From: Paracoccus mutanolyticus
Lineage (GTDB): Bacteria; Pseudomonadota; Alphaproteobacteria; Rhodobacterales; Rhodobacteraceae
Length of the DNA stretch: 64,000 nucleotides
NCBI RefSeq assembly: GCF_003285265.1
Contig: NZ_CP030239.1
Span: 2,686,001-2,750,000 of the forward strand
Reading direction: 5' to 3'
Both the position numbers and the translations under genes were made by a program. Within the stretch, counting starts at the first letter, position 1, and the number at the start of each line of letters is the position of its first letter. The notes below the pieces were generated by a model. It ran no database searches, had not been told where the DNA came from, and worked only from the letters and a program-made list of their open reading frames with translations. Below are positions 46,296 to 59,029 of the stretch, piece by piece.

Positions 46296-48594
46296 ATGGA
46301 CGCCAACGACCGCATCGCCCGCACCATCGCCAGCGAGATCGGCGCCTCGGCCGCCCAGGTCACGGCGGCCGCGGCGCTGCTGGACGGGGGCGCGACCGTG
46401 CCCTTTGTCGCGCGCTATCGCAAGGAGGTGACGGGCGGCCTGGACGACACGCAGCTGCGCAGCCTGGCGGACCGTCTGTCCTATCTGCGCGACCTGGAAT
46501 CGCGCCGCGCGGCAATCCTGGAATCCATCAAGGCGCAGGACAAGCTGACGCCCGAACTTGCCCGCGCCGTCGCGGGGGCGGAAACCAAGGCGGCACTTGA
46601 GGACATCTATCTGCCCTTCAAGCCCAAGCGCCGCACCAAGGCGATGATTGCGCGCGAAAACGGGCTGGAGCCCCTGCTGCGGGCGATCCAGGAAAACCGC
46701 GCCGCCCAGCCCGAGACCCTGGCCGCCCGCTATCTGTCCGAGGCGGTGCCGGATGTTAAGGCCGCGCTGGATGGTGCCCGCGACATCCTGGTCGAGGAGC
46801 TTTCCGAGAACGCCGCCCTGCTGGGCCGGCTGCGCGACTTCATGCAGGCCCAGGCGGAGATCCGCGCCAAGGTTGTGCCGGGCAAGGAACAGGCAGGGGC
46901 CAAGTTCAGCGACTATTTCGACCACGCCGAGCCTTGGGCGAAAATTCCCGCGCACCGGGCGCTGGCCATCCTGCGCGGCGCCAAGGAGGAGGTGCTGACC
47001 GTCGAGATCGCGCCGCCGCCCGAAACCGGCGCCGCCCGGGCCGAGGGCATCGTCGCCGCCGCCCTGGGCAGGCTTGGCGAGGGGCCGGGCGATGCCTGGC
47101 TGCGCAAGGTGGCGGGCTGGTGCTGGCGTGTGCGGCTGTCGAACACGATGTATATCGACCTGATGGCCGCGCTGCCGCCGCGCCCATGCCGAGGCGATCC
47201 GCGTCTTTGGCCGCAACCTCAAGGACCTGCTGCTGGCCTCGCCCGCCGGGCCGCGCCCGACCATCGGGCTGGATCCGGGCATCCGCACCGGCGTCAAGCT
47301 GGCGGCGGTGGATGCCACGGGCAAGCTGCTGGAGACGGCGACGCTGTATCCGTTCCCGCCGAAATCCGACCTGCGCGGGGCCGAGGCCACGTTGGCCGCG
47401 GTCATCGTGCGCCACAAGATCGAACTGATCGCCATCGGCAATGGCACCGCCAGCCGTGAAACCGAACGCATGGTGGCCGATGTGTTGAAACACCTGCCGC
47501 AGGGCGTCAAGGCGCCGGTCAAGGTGATCGTCAGCGAGGCGGGCGCCTCGGTCTATTCGGCGTCCGAACTGGCGGCGCGGGAATTCCCGGACCTGGACGT
47601 GTCCCTGCGCGGGGCGGTCTCTATCGCCCGGCGGTTGCAGGACCCGCTGGCGGAACTGGTCAAGGTGCCGCCTGAATCGATCGGCGTCGGTCAGTACCAG
47701 CATGACGTGGACCAGCGGCAACTGGCCAGGACGCTGGAAGCGGTGGTCGAGGATGCGGTGAACGCGGTGGGCGTGGACCTGAACACCGCCTCGGCCCCGC
47801 TGCTTGCGCATGTGGCGGGGCTGGGGCCGTCCCTGGCGCAAAACATCGTGGCCCATCGCGACGCCCAGGGGGCCTTCCCCTCGCGCGCGGCGCTGAAGAA
47901 GGTGGCGGGCCTTGGTCCCCGTGCCTTCGAGCAATGTGCGGGCTTTCTGCGCATCCAGGGCGGCAAGGAGCCGCTCGATGCCTCGGCAGTCCACCCCGAG
48001 GCGTATGGCGTCGCCCGCAAGATCGTGGCCGCCTGCGGGCGCGACATCCGCCAGATCATGGGCAACGGGGCCGCGTTGAAGGGCATCCGGCCCGAGGCTT
48101 TCGTGGACGAGTCGTTCGGCCTGCCCACCATCCGCGACATCCTGGCGGAACTGGAAAAGCCTGGCCGCGACCCGCGCCCAAGCTTTGCCACCGCGACCTT
48201 CGCCGAAGGGGTCGAGGACATCAAGGATCTGCGCCCCGGCATGGCGCTGGAAGGGACCGTCACCAATGTCGCGGCCTTCGGCGCCTTCGTGGACATCGGC
48301 GTGCATCAGGATGGGCTGGTCCATATCAGCCAACTGGCAGACCGTTTCGTGAAGGACCCGAACGAGGTCGTGAAGGTCGGAGATGTGGTCAAGGTCCGTG
48401 TGACCGAGGTCGACGTGGCGCGCAAGCGCATCGGCCTGACCATGCGCAAGGATGGCGGCGCGAGCGCCCGGGATGCGCAGGCCGAGCGTGGTCCCAAGGC
48501 GGCCCCGGCGCGGGGGCCGAAGTCGGCGGGGCCGGCAGGCGATCACCCTGGCGCGCTGGGGGCTGCGCTGATGAATGCGTTGCGCAAAGGATAG
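46296..48594 (+). CDS. tex: Tex-family RNA-binding transcription accessory protein (frameshift)
   Basis: This protein of about 766 residues has the Tex layout: a helical N-terminal domain ([37 protein letters not shown]), a YqgF/RNase H-like domain with [19 protein letters not shown], helix-hairpin-helix motifs ([20 protein letters not shown]) and a C-terminal S1 RNA-binding domain ([20 protein letters not shown]). One break near 47185 (after [10 protein letters not shown], resuming at [19 protein letters not shown]) is the only damage. The ATG at 46296 has AAGGAGC upstream. Tex proteins bind nucleic acid and affect transcription and stress tolerance. It is a housekeeping gene that separates the dct genes from pdxY. 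Confidence 0.95.
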
Positions 48595-48660
48595 GGGGCT
48601 CTGCCCCCGCCGCGCGTGCCGCGCGACTCCCCCGGGGGTATTTGGGAAACGGTGAAAGCC
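48594..48660 (+). repeat. full hairpin plus TATTTG...GTGAAAG element (copy 4)
   Basis: The space between convergent tex and pdxY is entirely this element. It starts with the G/C hairpin GGGGGCTCTGCCCCC (48594-48608), then a second stem in CGCGCGTGCCGCGCG, then CCCCCGGGGGTATTTGGG and AAACGGTGAAAGCC (to 48660). It appears to be the most complete copy in the window and probably works as a two-way transcript end. Confidence 0.7.
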
Positions 48661-49490
48661 TAAAGGATCAGAAGGGCTGCGCGGAAATCGGGGTCGGTCA
48701 GGACGACTTCCCTGGTGCCGAGCTTGGCGGCGCGCTTCAGGGCGCGGGCGGTCTGGGCTTGGGCGAAGTCGACGGCTTGGGGCAGGGTGCGGCCGCGGCC
48801 GAGCCCGGCGGTGACGAGGCCCGCGAACAGGTCGCCCGTGCCGGCCATCGCCACCGGCAGGTGCGGCGTCGGGTGGCGGCTGAGTCCGGAGGAGTCATGG
48901 ATGACGCTTTCTAGCATGCCCGGCTTTGTTTCGCGCAGGCGGCAGCCGGTCACGATCAGCCGCGCGCCGGACGCCATGCGCAGGGCCTGCGCCACGCGGG
49001 GGATATCGGCCAGTTCGGTGACCGGCTGGTCGGTCAGATAGGCGACCTCGAACGGATTGGGCGAGGCGATGTCGGCCAGCGGCAGCAGGCGGTCGCGGAA
49101 GATGTCGGCGATCTCGCGCGGGACATAGAGGCCCGGCAGTTCGTCCCCCATCACCGGGTCGCAATAATAGCACAGGCGGGGGTTCGCGGCCTTGGCGCGG
49201 GCGACGAAATCGGCCAAAAGGCCCGCGACCTCGACCGAACCGATGTAGCCCGAGAGCAGGAAAACGGCGCGCTGGGGCAGGCCGCGGTCCCACAACCCTT
49301 GCAGCAGGTCCGCGAAGAAATCGGCCGGCAGCGGCCGGCCGCGCAGGGTCGGGTAATCGGGCGTGTTGGAAAAGATCACCGTCGGCACCGGCGCGACCTC
49401 GATCCCCGCGGCGAGCATCGGGAACACGGCCGCCGAATTGCCGACATGGCCCATGACCACCTGGCTTTGGATCGAGATGACCAGCGTCAT
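48660..49490 (-). CDS. pdxY: pyridoxal kinase
   Basis: This intact protein of 276 residues resembles PdxY, which phosphorylates pyridoxal with ATP in the salvage of vitamin B6. It starts MTLVISIQSQVVMGHVGNSA, the usual opening. SGYIGSVEVAGLLADFVARA, YYCDPVMGDELPGLYVP and VAMAGTGDLFAGLVTAGLGR follow; the last contains the GTGD anion hole and catalytic aspartate of ribokinase-like enzymes. The ATG at 49490 overlaps the stop of the MOSC gene. The longer frame from 49640 only adds shadow sequence of that gene and is rejected. Confidence 0.93.
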   Translation of the reverse strand: MTLVISIQSQVVMGHVGNSAAVFPMLAAGIEVAPVPTVIFSNTPDYPTLRGRPLPADFFADLLQGLWDRGLPQRAVFLLSGYIGSVEVAGLLADFVARAKAANPRLCYYCDPVMGDELPGLYVPREIADIFRDRLLPLADIASPNPFEVAYLTDQPVTELADIPRVAQALRMASGARLIVTGCRLRETKPGMLESVIHDSSGLSRHPTPHLPVAMAGTGDLFAGLVTAGLGRGRTLPQAVDFAQAQTARALKRAAKLGTREVVLTDPDFRAALLIL

Positions 49491-50163
49491 GGCGTGCCGT
49501 CCAACCGCGGCGACCAATCCTCGACCCGGCCGCTGTCCAGTCGGCGCTGGGCATGGCGGCGCCAGCCCTCGGCCAGGATGTCCAGCGCGGCGATGGCCGC
49601 AATCGGCGCGATCCAGGCGGCTGAGTAAAGCGCGTGCCACAGCCGCTGCAAGGTCCAGTCGGCGGCCGGGCGGTCGATCAGGACCAATGCATCGCCCGAG
49701 GCGCCGGGCCAGGCTCCAGAACCCGGTAATACCAGCCGGTGCGACCCGTATCCTGCACGCGCCGCGCCATGTCGGGAACGCCGAACCGCTGCGACAGCTT
49801 CCAGCAGGGCTGGCGCCCCTGGCTGACCTGCACGAGGGCGCCGCCCAGGCGAAAGATGTCGCCCACCGCCACGCCGGCTTCAGTCAGCCCCGTTGCCGAG
49901 ACGTTCTCGCCGAAGGCGCCCGGCGATTCCAGCAAGGGCAGCGGACCGAGCTCGCCGGTCCAGGTGGCGTAGTGGTCGCGCGGATAGTGGTGGACGGCCT
50001 TTTCCGGTCCACCATGCACCCGCCGGTCGGCTTGCTCATCCCCGGGAAAACCCTGGGGGCCCAAGATCAGCGGACCGTCGACGGGGTGCTTCGCAATCCC
50101 GCTGAGGCGGTCGCTGCCGGGCAGGGGGGCGGCCTTGCCGGTCAGAAGGGTGATCGTGGTCAT
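49487..50163 (-). CDS. MOSC domain protein, YiiM-like (frameshift)
   Basis: This protein of about 225 residues resembles YiiM, a molybdenum-cofactor-linked protein involved in reduction of N-hydroxylated base analogues in E. coli. The MOSC part is seen in GPLILGPQGFPGDEQADRRV, HGGPEKAVHHYPRDHY and LSQGRQP-like VQVSQGRQPCWKLSQRFG, the last with the cysteine that could bind the cofactor. The frame breaks near 49700. The following piece LVLIDRPAADWTLQRLWHALY to EDWSPRLDGTP is the 3-alpha domain of the same family, so it is not a separate small gene. The gene overlaps pdxY by four bases. Confidence 0.85.
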
Positions 50164-50172
50164 GGCGCGGGA

Positions 50173-51242
<1,070 letters not shown>

Positions 51243-51246
<4 letters not shown>

Positions 51247-53368
51247 AGCGTGCAGGACACGCAGCCCTGCACCTCGGTCCCTTCCAGCGCGGTCTGGCGC
51301 AGGCGGATGTAGTAGATCGTCTTGATGCCCTGTTTCCAGGCGCGGATCTGGGCGCGGTTGATGTCGCGCGTCGTCGCCTCGGCCGGGAAGAACAGGGTCA
51401 GGGACAGGCCCTGGTCGACATGCTCGGTCGCGGCGGCATAGGTGTCGATGATCGCGTCCGGGCCGATCTCATAGGCGTCGCGATAGTACTCGAGGTTCTC
51501 GTTCGACATGAAGGGGGCGGGGTAATAGACCCGGCCGATCTTGCCTTCCTTGCGGATCTCGATCTTGGCGACGATGGGGTGGATCGAGCTGGTCGAATTG
51601 TTGATGTAGCTGATCGACCCGGTCGGCGGCACCGCCTGAAGGTTGCGGTTGTAAAGACCGTACGTCATCACGTCGGCCTTCAGCGCGGCCCAGTCGTCGC
51701 GCGTGCGCGGCTCACGTGCTGGAACACGCGCTCGACGTCGGGCAGGGTCGGCAGCCAGTCGCGGGTGGTGTACTTGTCAAAGAAGCTGCCGTCGGCATAT
51801 TTCGATTTCTCGAAATCCTTGAACACCTGACCCTTTTCCCGCGCCAAGAGGTTCGAGGCGCGGATCGCGTGATAGGCGACCGCCGCGAAATAGACCGATG
51901 TGAACTCGACCCCCGCGGGGCTGCCGTAGTGGATATGCTCGCGCGCCAGGAAACCGTGCAGGTTCATCTGGCCAAGGCCCACGGCATGGGCCTCTTCATT
52001 GCCGCGCCGGATCGAGGGCACCGAGTCGATCGAGGACATTTCCGACACGGCGGTCAGGGCGCGGATCGCGGCCTCGACCGTCTCGCCGAAATCGGGCCCG
52101 TCCATCGTCGCCGCGATGTTGAGCGATCCGAGGTTGCAGGAAATATCCGTGCCCAGATGGGCGTAGGACAGATCCTCGTTATAGGTGCTGGCCTCGTTCA
52201 CCTGCAGGATCTCGCTGCACAGGTTCGACATGCTGATCCGGCCATGCACGGGGTTGGCGCGGTTCACCGTGTCCTCGAACATGATATAGGGATAGCCGCT
52301 TTCGAACTGGATTTCGGCCAGGGTCTGGAAAAAGGCCCGGGCGTTGATCTTGCGCTTCTTGATGCGCTTGTCGTCGACCATCTCCTGGTATTTCTCGGTC
52401 ACCGAGATTTCCGAGAAGGGCAGGCCATAGACCTTTTCCACGTCATGGGGCGAGAACAGGTACATGTCCTCGTTCCGCTTGGCCAGTTCGAAGGTCACGT
52501 CCGGGATGACGACGCCCAGCGACAGCGTCTTGATGCGGATCTTTTCGTCCGCGTTCTCGCGCTTGGTGTCCAGGAATCGCAGGATGTCGGGATGGTGGGC
52601 GTTCAGATAGACCGCGCCCGCCCCCTGCCGCGCGCCCAGCTGGTTGGCATAGCTGAAGCTGTCCTCCAGCAGCTTCATCACCGGGATGACGCCCGAGGAC
52701 TGGTTCTCGATCCCCTTGATGGGCGCGCCCGCCTCGCGGATGTTGGTCAGCATCAGCGCCACGCCGCCGCCGCGCTTGGACAGTTGCAGCGAAGAGTTGA
52801 TGGCGCGGCCGATGGACTCCATGTTGTCCTCGACCCGGAGCAGGAAGCAGGAAATCAGCTCGCCGCGCGATTTCTTGCCCGCGTTCAGGAAGGTGGGCGT
52901 CGCGGGCTGGAAGCGGCCCGACAGCATCTCCTCCATGAAGCGCATCGCCAGCGCCTCGTCCCCGCGCGCCAGCGTCAGCGCGACCATGACCACCCGGTCC
53001 TCGTAGCGTTCCAGGTAGCGCTGCCCGTCGCGGGTCTTCAGCGTATAGCTGGTGTAATACTTGAACGCGCCCAGGAAGGTCGGAAAGCGGAACTTGCGCG
53101 CATAGGCGGCATCCCAGATCGCACGCTGGAAGTTGCGCGAATACTGGTCCAGCACCTGCGGCTCGTAATAGCCCTCGTCGACCAGATAGCGCAGCTTCTC
53201 GTCCAGATTGTGGAAGAAGACCGTGTTCTGGTTCACGTGCTGCAGGAAATACTGATGCGCCGCCTTGCGGTCGGCCTCGAACCGGATCTTTCCATCCGAG
53301 TCGTAAAGGTTCAGCATCGCGTTCAGCGCGTGATAGTCCAGCTCGGCCTTTACGCCATCGTCAAGCAT
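51243..53368 (-). CDS. nrdE: class Ib ribonucleotide reductase, large (catalytic) subunit (frameshift)
   Basis: This protein of about 708 residues is NrdE. It has [20 protein letters not shown] with the first redox cysteine, [35 protein letters not shown] with the active-site cysteine and glutamate, [15 protein letters not shown] with the second redox cysteine, and the C-terminal CVSCTL pair that takes electrons from NrdH. One break near 51705 splits the gene (VERVFQHV, then [20 protein letters not shown]). The [18 protein letters not shown] loop follows it. The start overlaps nrdI by 19 bases. It reduces nucleoside diphosphates for DNA synthesis in the aerobic pathway. Confidence 0.95.
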
Positions 53369-53781
53369 GTCTTACCCCAGAATTGGTCGAGGCCCACGCG
53401 CACGCGGGCGATGTCTTGGTCATTCCCCGCCAGCTCGAATCGATAAAGCAGCGGGACGTTGCATTTGTCGGCGATGATACGCCCGGCCAGGCCATAGGTC
53501 TGCCCGAAATTGCGGTTGCCCCCGGCGATGACGCCCCGGATCAGGGCGCGGCGCTCGGGGTCGTTCATAAAGCGGATCACCTGCTTGGGAACCGCGCCCC
53601 TCCCCTCGCCATCGGCGTAGGTCGGGCAGATCAGCACATAGGGTCCGCCCGGCTGCGGCATCGGCTCGGACGGCGAAACGGGGATGCGCTGCGGCTGGCA
53701 GGCCGACCCCGGCGGGACCAGGCGCTGGACGAAACGCGCCGTGTTCCCCGACGCCGAGGAATAATAGATCAGCCCGCACAT
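53350..53781 (-). CDS. nrdI: NrdI flavodoxin-like protein
   Basis: This 143-residue flavoprotein supplies the oxidant needed to assemble the manganese-tyrosyl cofactor of NrdF. It has the flavodoxin-like phosphate loop [16 protein letters not shown] at the N-terminus, [20 protein letters not shown], and [18 protein letters not shown], a NrdI hallmark. I place the start at the ATG at 53781 (MCGLIYYSS) rather than the ATG nine bases upstream. It lies 13 bases after nrdH and overlaps nrdE. Its presence confirms a class Ib system that can use manganese. Confidence 0.95.
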   Translation of the reverse strand: MCGLIYYSSASGNTARFVQRLVPPGSACQPQRIPVSPSEPMPQPGGPYVLICPTYADGEGRGAVPKQVIRFMNDPERRALIRGVIAGGNRNFGQTYGLAGRIIADKCNVPLLYRFELAGNDQDIARVRVGLDQFWGKTCLTMA

Positions 53782-53794
53782 GCCCCGCACATCG

Positions 53795-54016
53795 TCAGGA
53801 AAGCCGCCCGATCATGTCGGGGCGGAACCCGGCCCAGTGCGAATCGCCAGCGACGACCACGGGGGCCTGACGATAACCCAGCGAGGTGACAAGCTGCATG
53901 GCCGCGTCATCCTCGGTCAGATCGACGATCTGATAGGTCAGCCCCTTGGCATCCAGCGCCCGCGTGGTCGCGGTGCACTGGACGCAGGCGGGTTTGGAAT
54001 AGACGGTGATGGTCAT
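53795..54016 (-). CDS. nrdH: glutaredoxin-like NrdH redoxin
   Basis: This 73-residue protein opens MTITVYSKPACVQCTATTRA. The CVQC pair at residues 11-14 is the redox centre. DLTEDDAAMQLVTSLGYRQA and GDSHWAGFRPDMIGRL complete the NrdH fold. It delivers electrons from thioredoxin reductase to NrdE. It is the first gene of the operon and faces the promoter region with two NrdR-like boxes. Confidence 0.96.
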   Translation of the reverse strand: MTITVYSKPACVQCTATTRALDAKGLTYQIVDLTEDDAAMQLVTSLGYRQAPVVVAGDSHWAGFRPDMIGRLS

Positions 54017-54168
54017 GCCTCGGGTCCTTTTGATGCGTCTTCACGATTGCGCCTCCGCCGGCGGCAACCCGCAAGGACCAGGCCAGTCCAGTCGAGTCAA
54101 CCACTTGCGGTTGCGGGTCCGGTTCGTGCGGCCAGGGCCTGCCCGAGTCGGTCCGTATTTGCGTCTTC

Positions 54169-54214
54169 CTACCATATAATCATTCCGGCGCGGTTGTCAC
54201 CACTATATCTGGTA
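54169..54214. promoter_or_regulatory. paired NrdR boxes upstream of nrdHIEF
   Basis: CTACCATATAATCATT (54169-54184) and ACCACTATATCTGGTA (54199-54214) both fit the AT-rich palindromic NrdR pattern. Their centres are 30 bases apart, about three helical turns, as in known NrdR-controlled promoters. The repressor gene nrdR is not in this window. The rest of the space up to the NDH-2 start at 54466 holds no gene that I can support. Confidence 0.65.
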
Positions 54215-54465
54215 GAAAAGAAGCGGAGCGCTTTCCGCTGGATATGCGTTATTCGCCACGCGATCCTGCGCTTTTCAGGTTGGTTGCGGTGCGGTTCTTA
54301 TCGTCCAGATTGTATTCGGCCGGCGGGGCGGGCGGCCTGTCTAGCCCCTTGCCCGGCAGGCGTCCATTGCCAAACGCGCCAGGCGACGCGTCGTTGCAAT
54401 TCGGTCACCGCTTTCGCATCCTCGCAACGTTCGGCACGATGCCGAGGCCAAAGAAGGAGACCGCT

Positions 54466-55722
54466 GTGAAGCATCGGGTCGTCGTCGTCGGGGCCGGCTT
54501 TGCCGGGCTGCAGCTTGTCCAGGACCTGCGCGGCAGCGATTGCCAGATCACGCTGGTCGATCAGCGCAACCATCACCTGTTCCAGCCGCTGCTGTATCAG
54601 GTCGCGACCACGCTGCTGGCGACCTCGGAGATCGCCTGGCCGATCCGCCGGGTGCTGCGCGACCGCAAGGAGGTCACGACGCTGCTGGGCACGGTCGATG
54701 CCGTGGACCGCGCCCGGCGCGAGGTTCTGCTGCGCACCGGCCAGCGGCTGCCCTTCGACACCCTGGTCGTCGCGACGGGCGCCCGCCACGCCTATTTCGG
54801 CAAGGATGAATGGGAGGCGGACGCGCCCGGGCTGAAGACGCTCGAGGACGCGACCACGATCCGGCGCCGCCTGCTGCTGGCGTTCGAGCGCGCGGAACTG
54901 GCCCAGACCGAAGCCGAGCGGCAGGCGGAACTGACCTTCGCCGTGATCGGTGCCGGTCCGACCGGGGTCGAACTGGTCGGCATCATCGCCGAACTTGCCC
55001 ATCGCATCCTGCCGCCCGAGTTCCGCCACATCGACACCCGCAAGGCCCGCGTCATGCTGATCGAGGCCGGGCCCCGCATCCTGCCTGCCTTTGGCGAACG
55101 GCTGTCGGACTATGCCCGCAAGGCGCTTGAGGGCCGCGGCGTCGAGGTGCTGACCGGCACGCCGGTGACCGACGTCTCGCCCGCCGGCATCGTGCTGGGC
55201 GACCGGCCGATCGCGGCGCGCACCGTCATCTGGGCCGCGGGCGTCCAGGCATCGCGGGCGCAAGGCTGGCTGGAGGCGCCGGCGGATCGCGCGGGCCGCG
55301 TCATGGTGACGCCCATGCTGGCCTTGCCCGACGACCCGAACATCTTTGTCCTGGGCGATACCGCGCATGTCGAATCGGACGGCAAGCCGGTCCCGGGCGT
55401 GGCCCCAGCCGCCAAGCAGCAGGGGCGCCATGCGGCGCGCATCATCCGCGCCCGCCTGCGCGGCGCGCCCGAGCCGGGACCCTTCCGCTATCGCCACATG
55501 GGCAACCTTGCCACCATCGGGCGCAATGCGGCGGTGATCGAATACGGCCGGTTCCAGCTGACGGGCTGGCTGGCCTGGTGGGTCTGGGGGATCGCACACA
55601 TCTATTTCCTGATCGGCGCGCGCTCGCGCTTGATGGTGGCGCTGAGTTGGCTGTGGATCTTCCTGTCGGGGCAGAACTCGGCCCGGCTGATCACCCAGCG
55701 CGAGGCGGTGAAGGATCCCTGA
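54466..55722 (+). CDS. ndh: type II NADH dehydrogenase (NDH-2)
   Basis: This intact 418-residue flavoprotein opens with the FAD site HRVVVVGAGFAGLQLVQDL. It has LVDQRNHHLFQPLLYQVAT, the NADH-binding FAVIGAGPTGVELVGIIAEL, the second FAD motif FVLGDTAHVESDG, and a C-terminal amphipathic or membrane-associating segment (LAWWVWGIAHIYFLIGARS). The open frame begins at 54244, but the GTG at 54466, five bases after AAGGAGA, is the better start. It passes electrons from NADH to quinone without pumping protons. It is divergent from nrdH; control is not evident. Confidence 0.93.
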   Translation: MKHRVVVVGAGFAGLQLVQDLRGSDCQITLVDQRNHHLFQPLLYQVATTLLATSEIAWPIRRVLRDRKEVTTLLGTVDAVDRARREVLLRTGQRLPFDTLVVATGARHAYFGKDEWEADAPGLKTLEDATTIRRRLLLAFERAELAQTEAERQAELTFAVIGAGPTGVELVGIIAELAHRILPPEFRHIDTRKARVMLIEAGPRILPAFGERLSDYARKALEGRGVEVLTGTPVTDVSPAGIVLGDRPIAARTVIWAAGVQASRAQGWLEAPADRAGRVMVTPMLALPDDPNIFVLGDTAHVESDGKPVPGVAPAAKQQGRHAARIIRARLRGAPEPGPFRYRHMGNLATIGRNAAVIEYGRFQLTGWLAWWVWGIAHIYFLIGARSRLMVALSWLWIFLSGQNSARLITQREAVKDP

Positions 55723-55847
55723 GCGCCTTCGCGGTGCCATGGGAAATGCGGCCGCCGACCAGACAGGGCCGCGCGGCATCCCGCCGCCCCCGTTGTGATC
55801 ATCGCCGCGGCGTGCAAATCTGCCCCGGAACGGACAGGAGGCCCGAT

Positions 55848-56276
55848 ATGAAAATCCGATATCTTCACACCATGGTTCGTGTGCTGGACCTGGAAAAGAC
55901 CATGGCGTTCTTTCGCCTGCTGGGCCTTGAGGAGACGCGGCGGATCGAGAACGAGAAGGGGCGCTTCACCCTTGTCTTCATGGCGCCGCCCGGCCAGCCC
56001 GAATGCCCGGTGGAACTGACGTGGAACTGGGACGGCGACGACGGGCTGCCGTCGGACAGCCGCCATTTCGGCCACCTGGCCTATAGCGTGGGCAATATCT
56101 ACGACATGTGCCAAAGCCTGATGGATGCCGGGGTGACGATCAACCGTCCGCCGCGCGACGGTCACATGGCCTTTGTCCGCAGCCCCGACAACGTCTCGGT
56201 GGAGCTGCTGCAGGAAGGCGAGGCCCTGCCGCCGCAGGAGCCTTGGGCCAGCATGGAAAACACCGGCCACTGGTAA
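55848..56276 (+). CDS. gloA: lactoylglutathione lyase (glyoxalase I)
   Basis: This intact 142-residue VOC-fold protein opens MKIRYLHTMVRVLDLEKTMAF, with His7 as a probable metal ligand. ELTWNWDGDD and the SRHFGHLAYSVGNIYDMCQSL histidine block follow, and VRSPDNVSVELLQEG holds the last glutamate ligand. It detoxifies methylglyoxal as its glutathione hemithioacetal. GACAGGAGG stands before the ATG. It is a single gene between NDH-2 and a convergent MarR regulator. Confidence 0.92.
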   Translation: MKIRYLHTMVRVLDLEKTMAFFRLLGLEETRRIENEKGRFTLVFMAPPGQPECPVELTWNWDGDDGLPSDSRHFGHLAYSVGNIYDMCQSLMDAGVTINRPPRDGHMAFVRSPDNVSVELLQEGEALPPQEPWASMENTGHW

Positions 56277-56397
56277 GGCGTCCCGCCCCTTCAGGAGCGC
56301 TCGGCGCCCCAAGGACACCCAGCGCGGCCGGCACCTATGCTCCGGCCAGCGCAGTTCCGCACGGGTCGCCTCGTCCCAAGTCGCTCCCGCGCCCGCG

Positions 56398-56426
56398 GCT
56401 TTCACTGTTTCCAAAATACCTCGGGG
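56398..56426 (-). repeat. GAGGTATTTTG...CAGTGAAAG intergenic element (copy 6)
   Basis: Read leftward it is CCCCGAGGTATTTTGG followed by AAACAGTGAAAGC. It lies between the convergent gloA and MarR-type genes. GC-rich sequence continues on its right side, as in the full copy at 48594. Confidence 0.6.
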
Positions 56427-56499
56427 TTCGGGGCAGGGCCCCGGCCTGGCCGCGCCACCGGCCCCAGGCGTGTCGGGCAAGAGACCAGCCGGCCGGACC

Positions 56500-57021
56500 C
56501 TAGTAGATGTACCGGATCTGCTCGATCCAGTAACGCTCCACCCGGCGCCATTGCAGGTTGACGGCCTCGAGCGCAGGGTCGTCCAGAATGCCGGAAAGCT
56601 CCAGTTCCTCGGCGTGGCGGGCGAAAAGCTCCGCCACCCTGTCCCGGATCGCCTGGCCTTCGGGCGTCAGCCGCACCCGGACCGAGCGGCGGTCCATCTC
56701 GCAGCGCTCGTGGTGCACATAGCCCAGGTCGACCAGTTTCTTGAGATTGTAGCTGACGTTCGAGCCCTGATACATCCCGCGCGACCGCAGCTCGCCCGCC
56801 GTCACCTCGGCCCCGCCCAGGTTATACAGCAGCAGCGCCTGCACGGGGTTCAGGTCCGACTGACCGAGCCGTTCGAATTCGTCCTTGACCAGATCCAGCA
56901 GCAGCCGGTGCAGGCGCTCCAGGATCTGCAGGCTTTCCAGATAGGCGTCGGCACGAGAGGAGCCGGGGACCGGTCGCAGGGCGGGCACCGGTCGGACGGG
57001 GCTGGGGCTTCGCTGGGGCAT
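56500..57021 (-). CDS. MarR-family winged-helix regulator, LdtR-like
   Basis: This 173-residue regulator begins MPQRSPSPVRPVPALRPVPG, a disordered proline-rich tail. A MarR fold follows with YLESLQILERLHRLLLDLVK, the DNA-reading helix GMYQGSNVSYNLKKLVDLGY and the wing CEMDRRSVRVRLTPEGQAI. The QGSNVSYNLKKLVDLGYV block is like that of LdtR-type regulators of alphaproteobacteria, which control L,D-transpeptidase genes and osmotic tolerance. The ATG at 57021 is chosen over one at 57057. No target gene is adjacent, so the function is inferred from family only. Confidence 0.85.
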   Translation of the reverse strand: MPQRSPSPVRPVPALRPVPGSSRADAYLESLQILERLHRLLLDLVKDEFERLGQSDLNPVQALLLYNLGGAEVTAGELRSRGMYQGSNVSYNLKKLVDLGYVHHERCEMDRRSVRVRLTPEGQAIRDRVAELFARHAEELELSGILDDPALEAVNLQWRRVERYWIEQIRYIY

Positions 57022-57111
57022 GGTCCGTTTCCGTTCAAGGTCTCTTTCCCCGACCATGAGCGAAAATCCCCAAGCTTCGGTTAATCCCCGCCGCGAAATT
57101 GCCTAAAAGTT

Positions 57112-58674
<1,563 letters not shown>

Positions 58675-58678
58675 GCCT

Positions 58679-58930
58679 TTACCACAGATGCTTGCGCAGG
58701 GCGTCGCCCTCGACCCGCTGGTCGGGGGTGTTGATGGCCGTCACGCCGATGTCGCGCAGCAGATGCGAGGGCAGATGCGCCAGGGCCTTTCGGGTGGCGG
58801 GGTCATCAAGCGCGGCCATTCGGTCAGTGCATAGGCTGGACTTATCCTTGACCGAAAAGCCAAGGAGAGTCAGGATGCGATCAGCAAGCCCAAGGGGCCG
58901 CCGGACGGGTGCGTAATCATATGACATCAT
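58679..58930 (-). CDS. small DUF1127-like protein
   Basis: This 83-residue protein starts MMSYDYAPVRRPLGLADRIL behind GGAGGAGA. The end has LAHLPSHLLRDIGVTAINTP, which resembles the short basic motif of DUF1127 proteins (xLPxHLLRDIGL). In other alphaproteobacteria such small proteins affect RNA binding and stress or phosphate responses. The gene converges on the aminotransferase with four bases between. The family match rests on the C-terminal 20 residues only. Confidence 0.6.
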   Translation of the reverse strand: MMSYDYAPVRRPLGLADRILTLLGFSVKDKSSLCTDRMAALDDPATRKALAHLPSHLLRDIGVTAINTPDQRVEGDALRKHLW

Positions 58931-59029
58931 TCTCCTCCGCGATGCGCGCGGTTGCCAGATCATGCCACCATGCCCTTGTTCGCGCGGCTTGACCAACAAA
59001 GCCTTCGCACCGTTCCATAAGGCCGCCTT

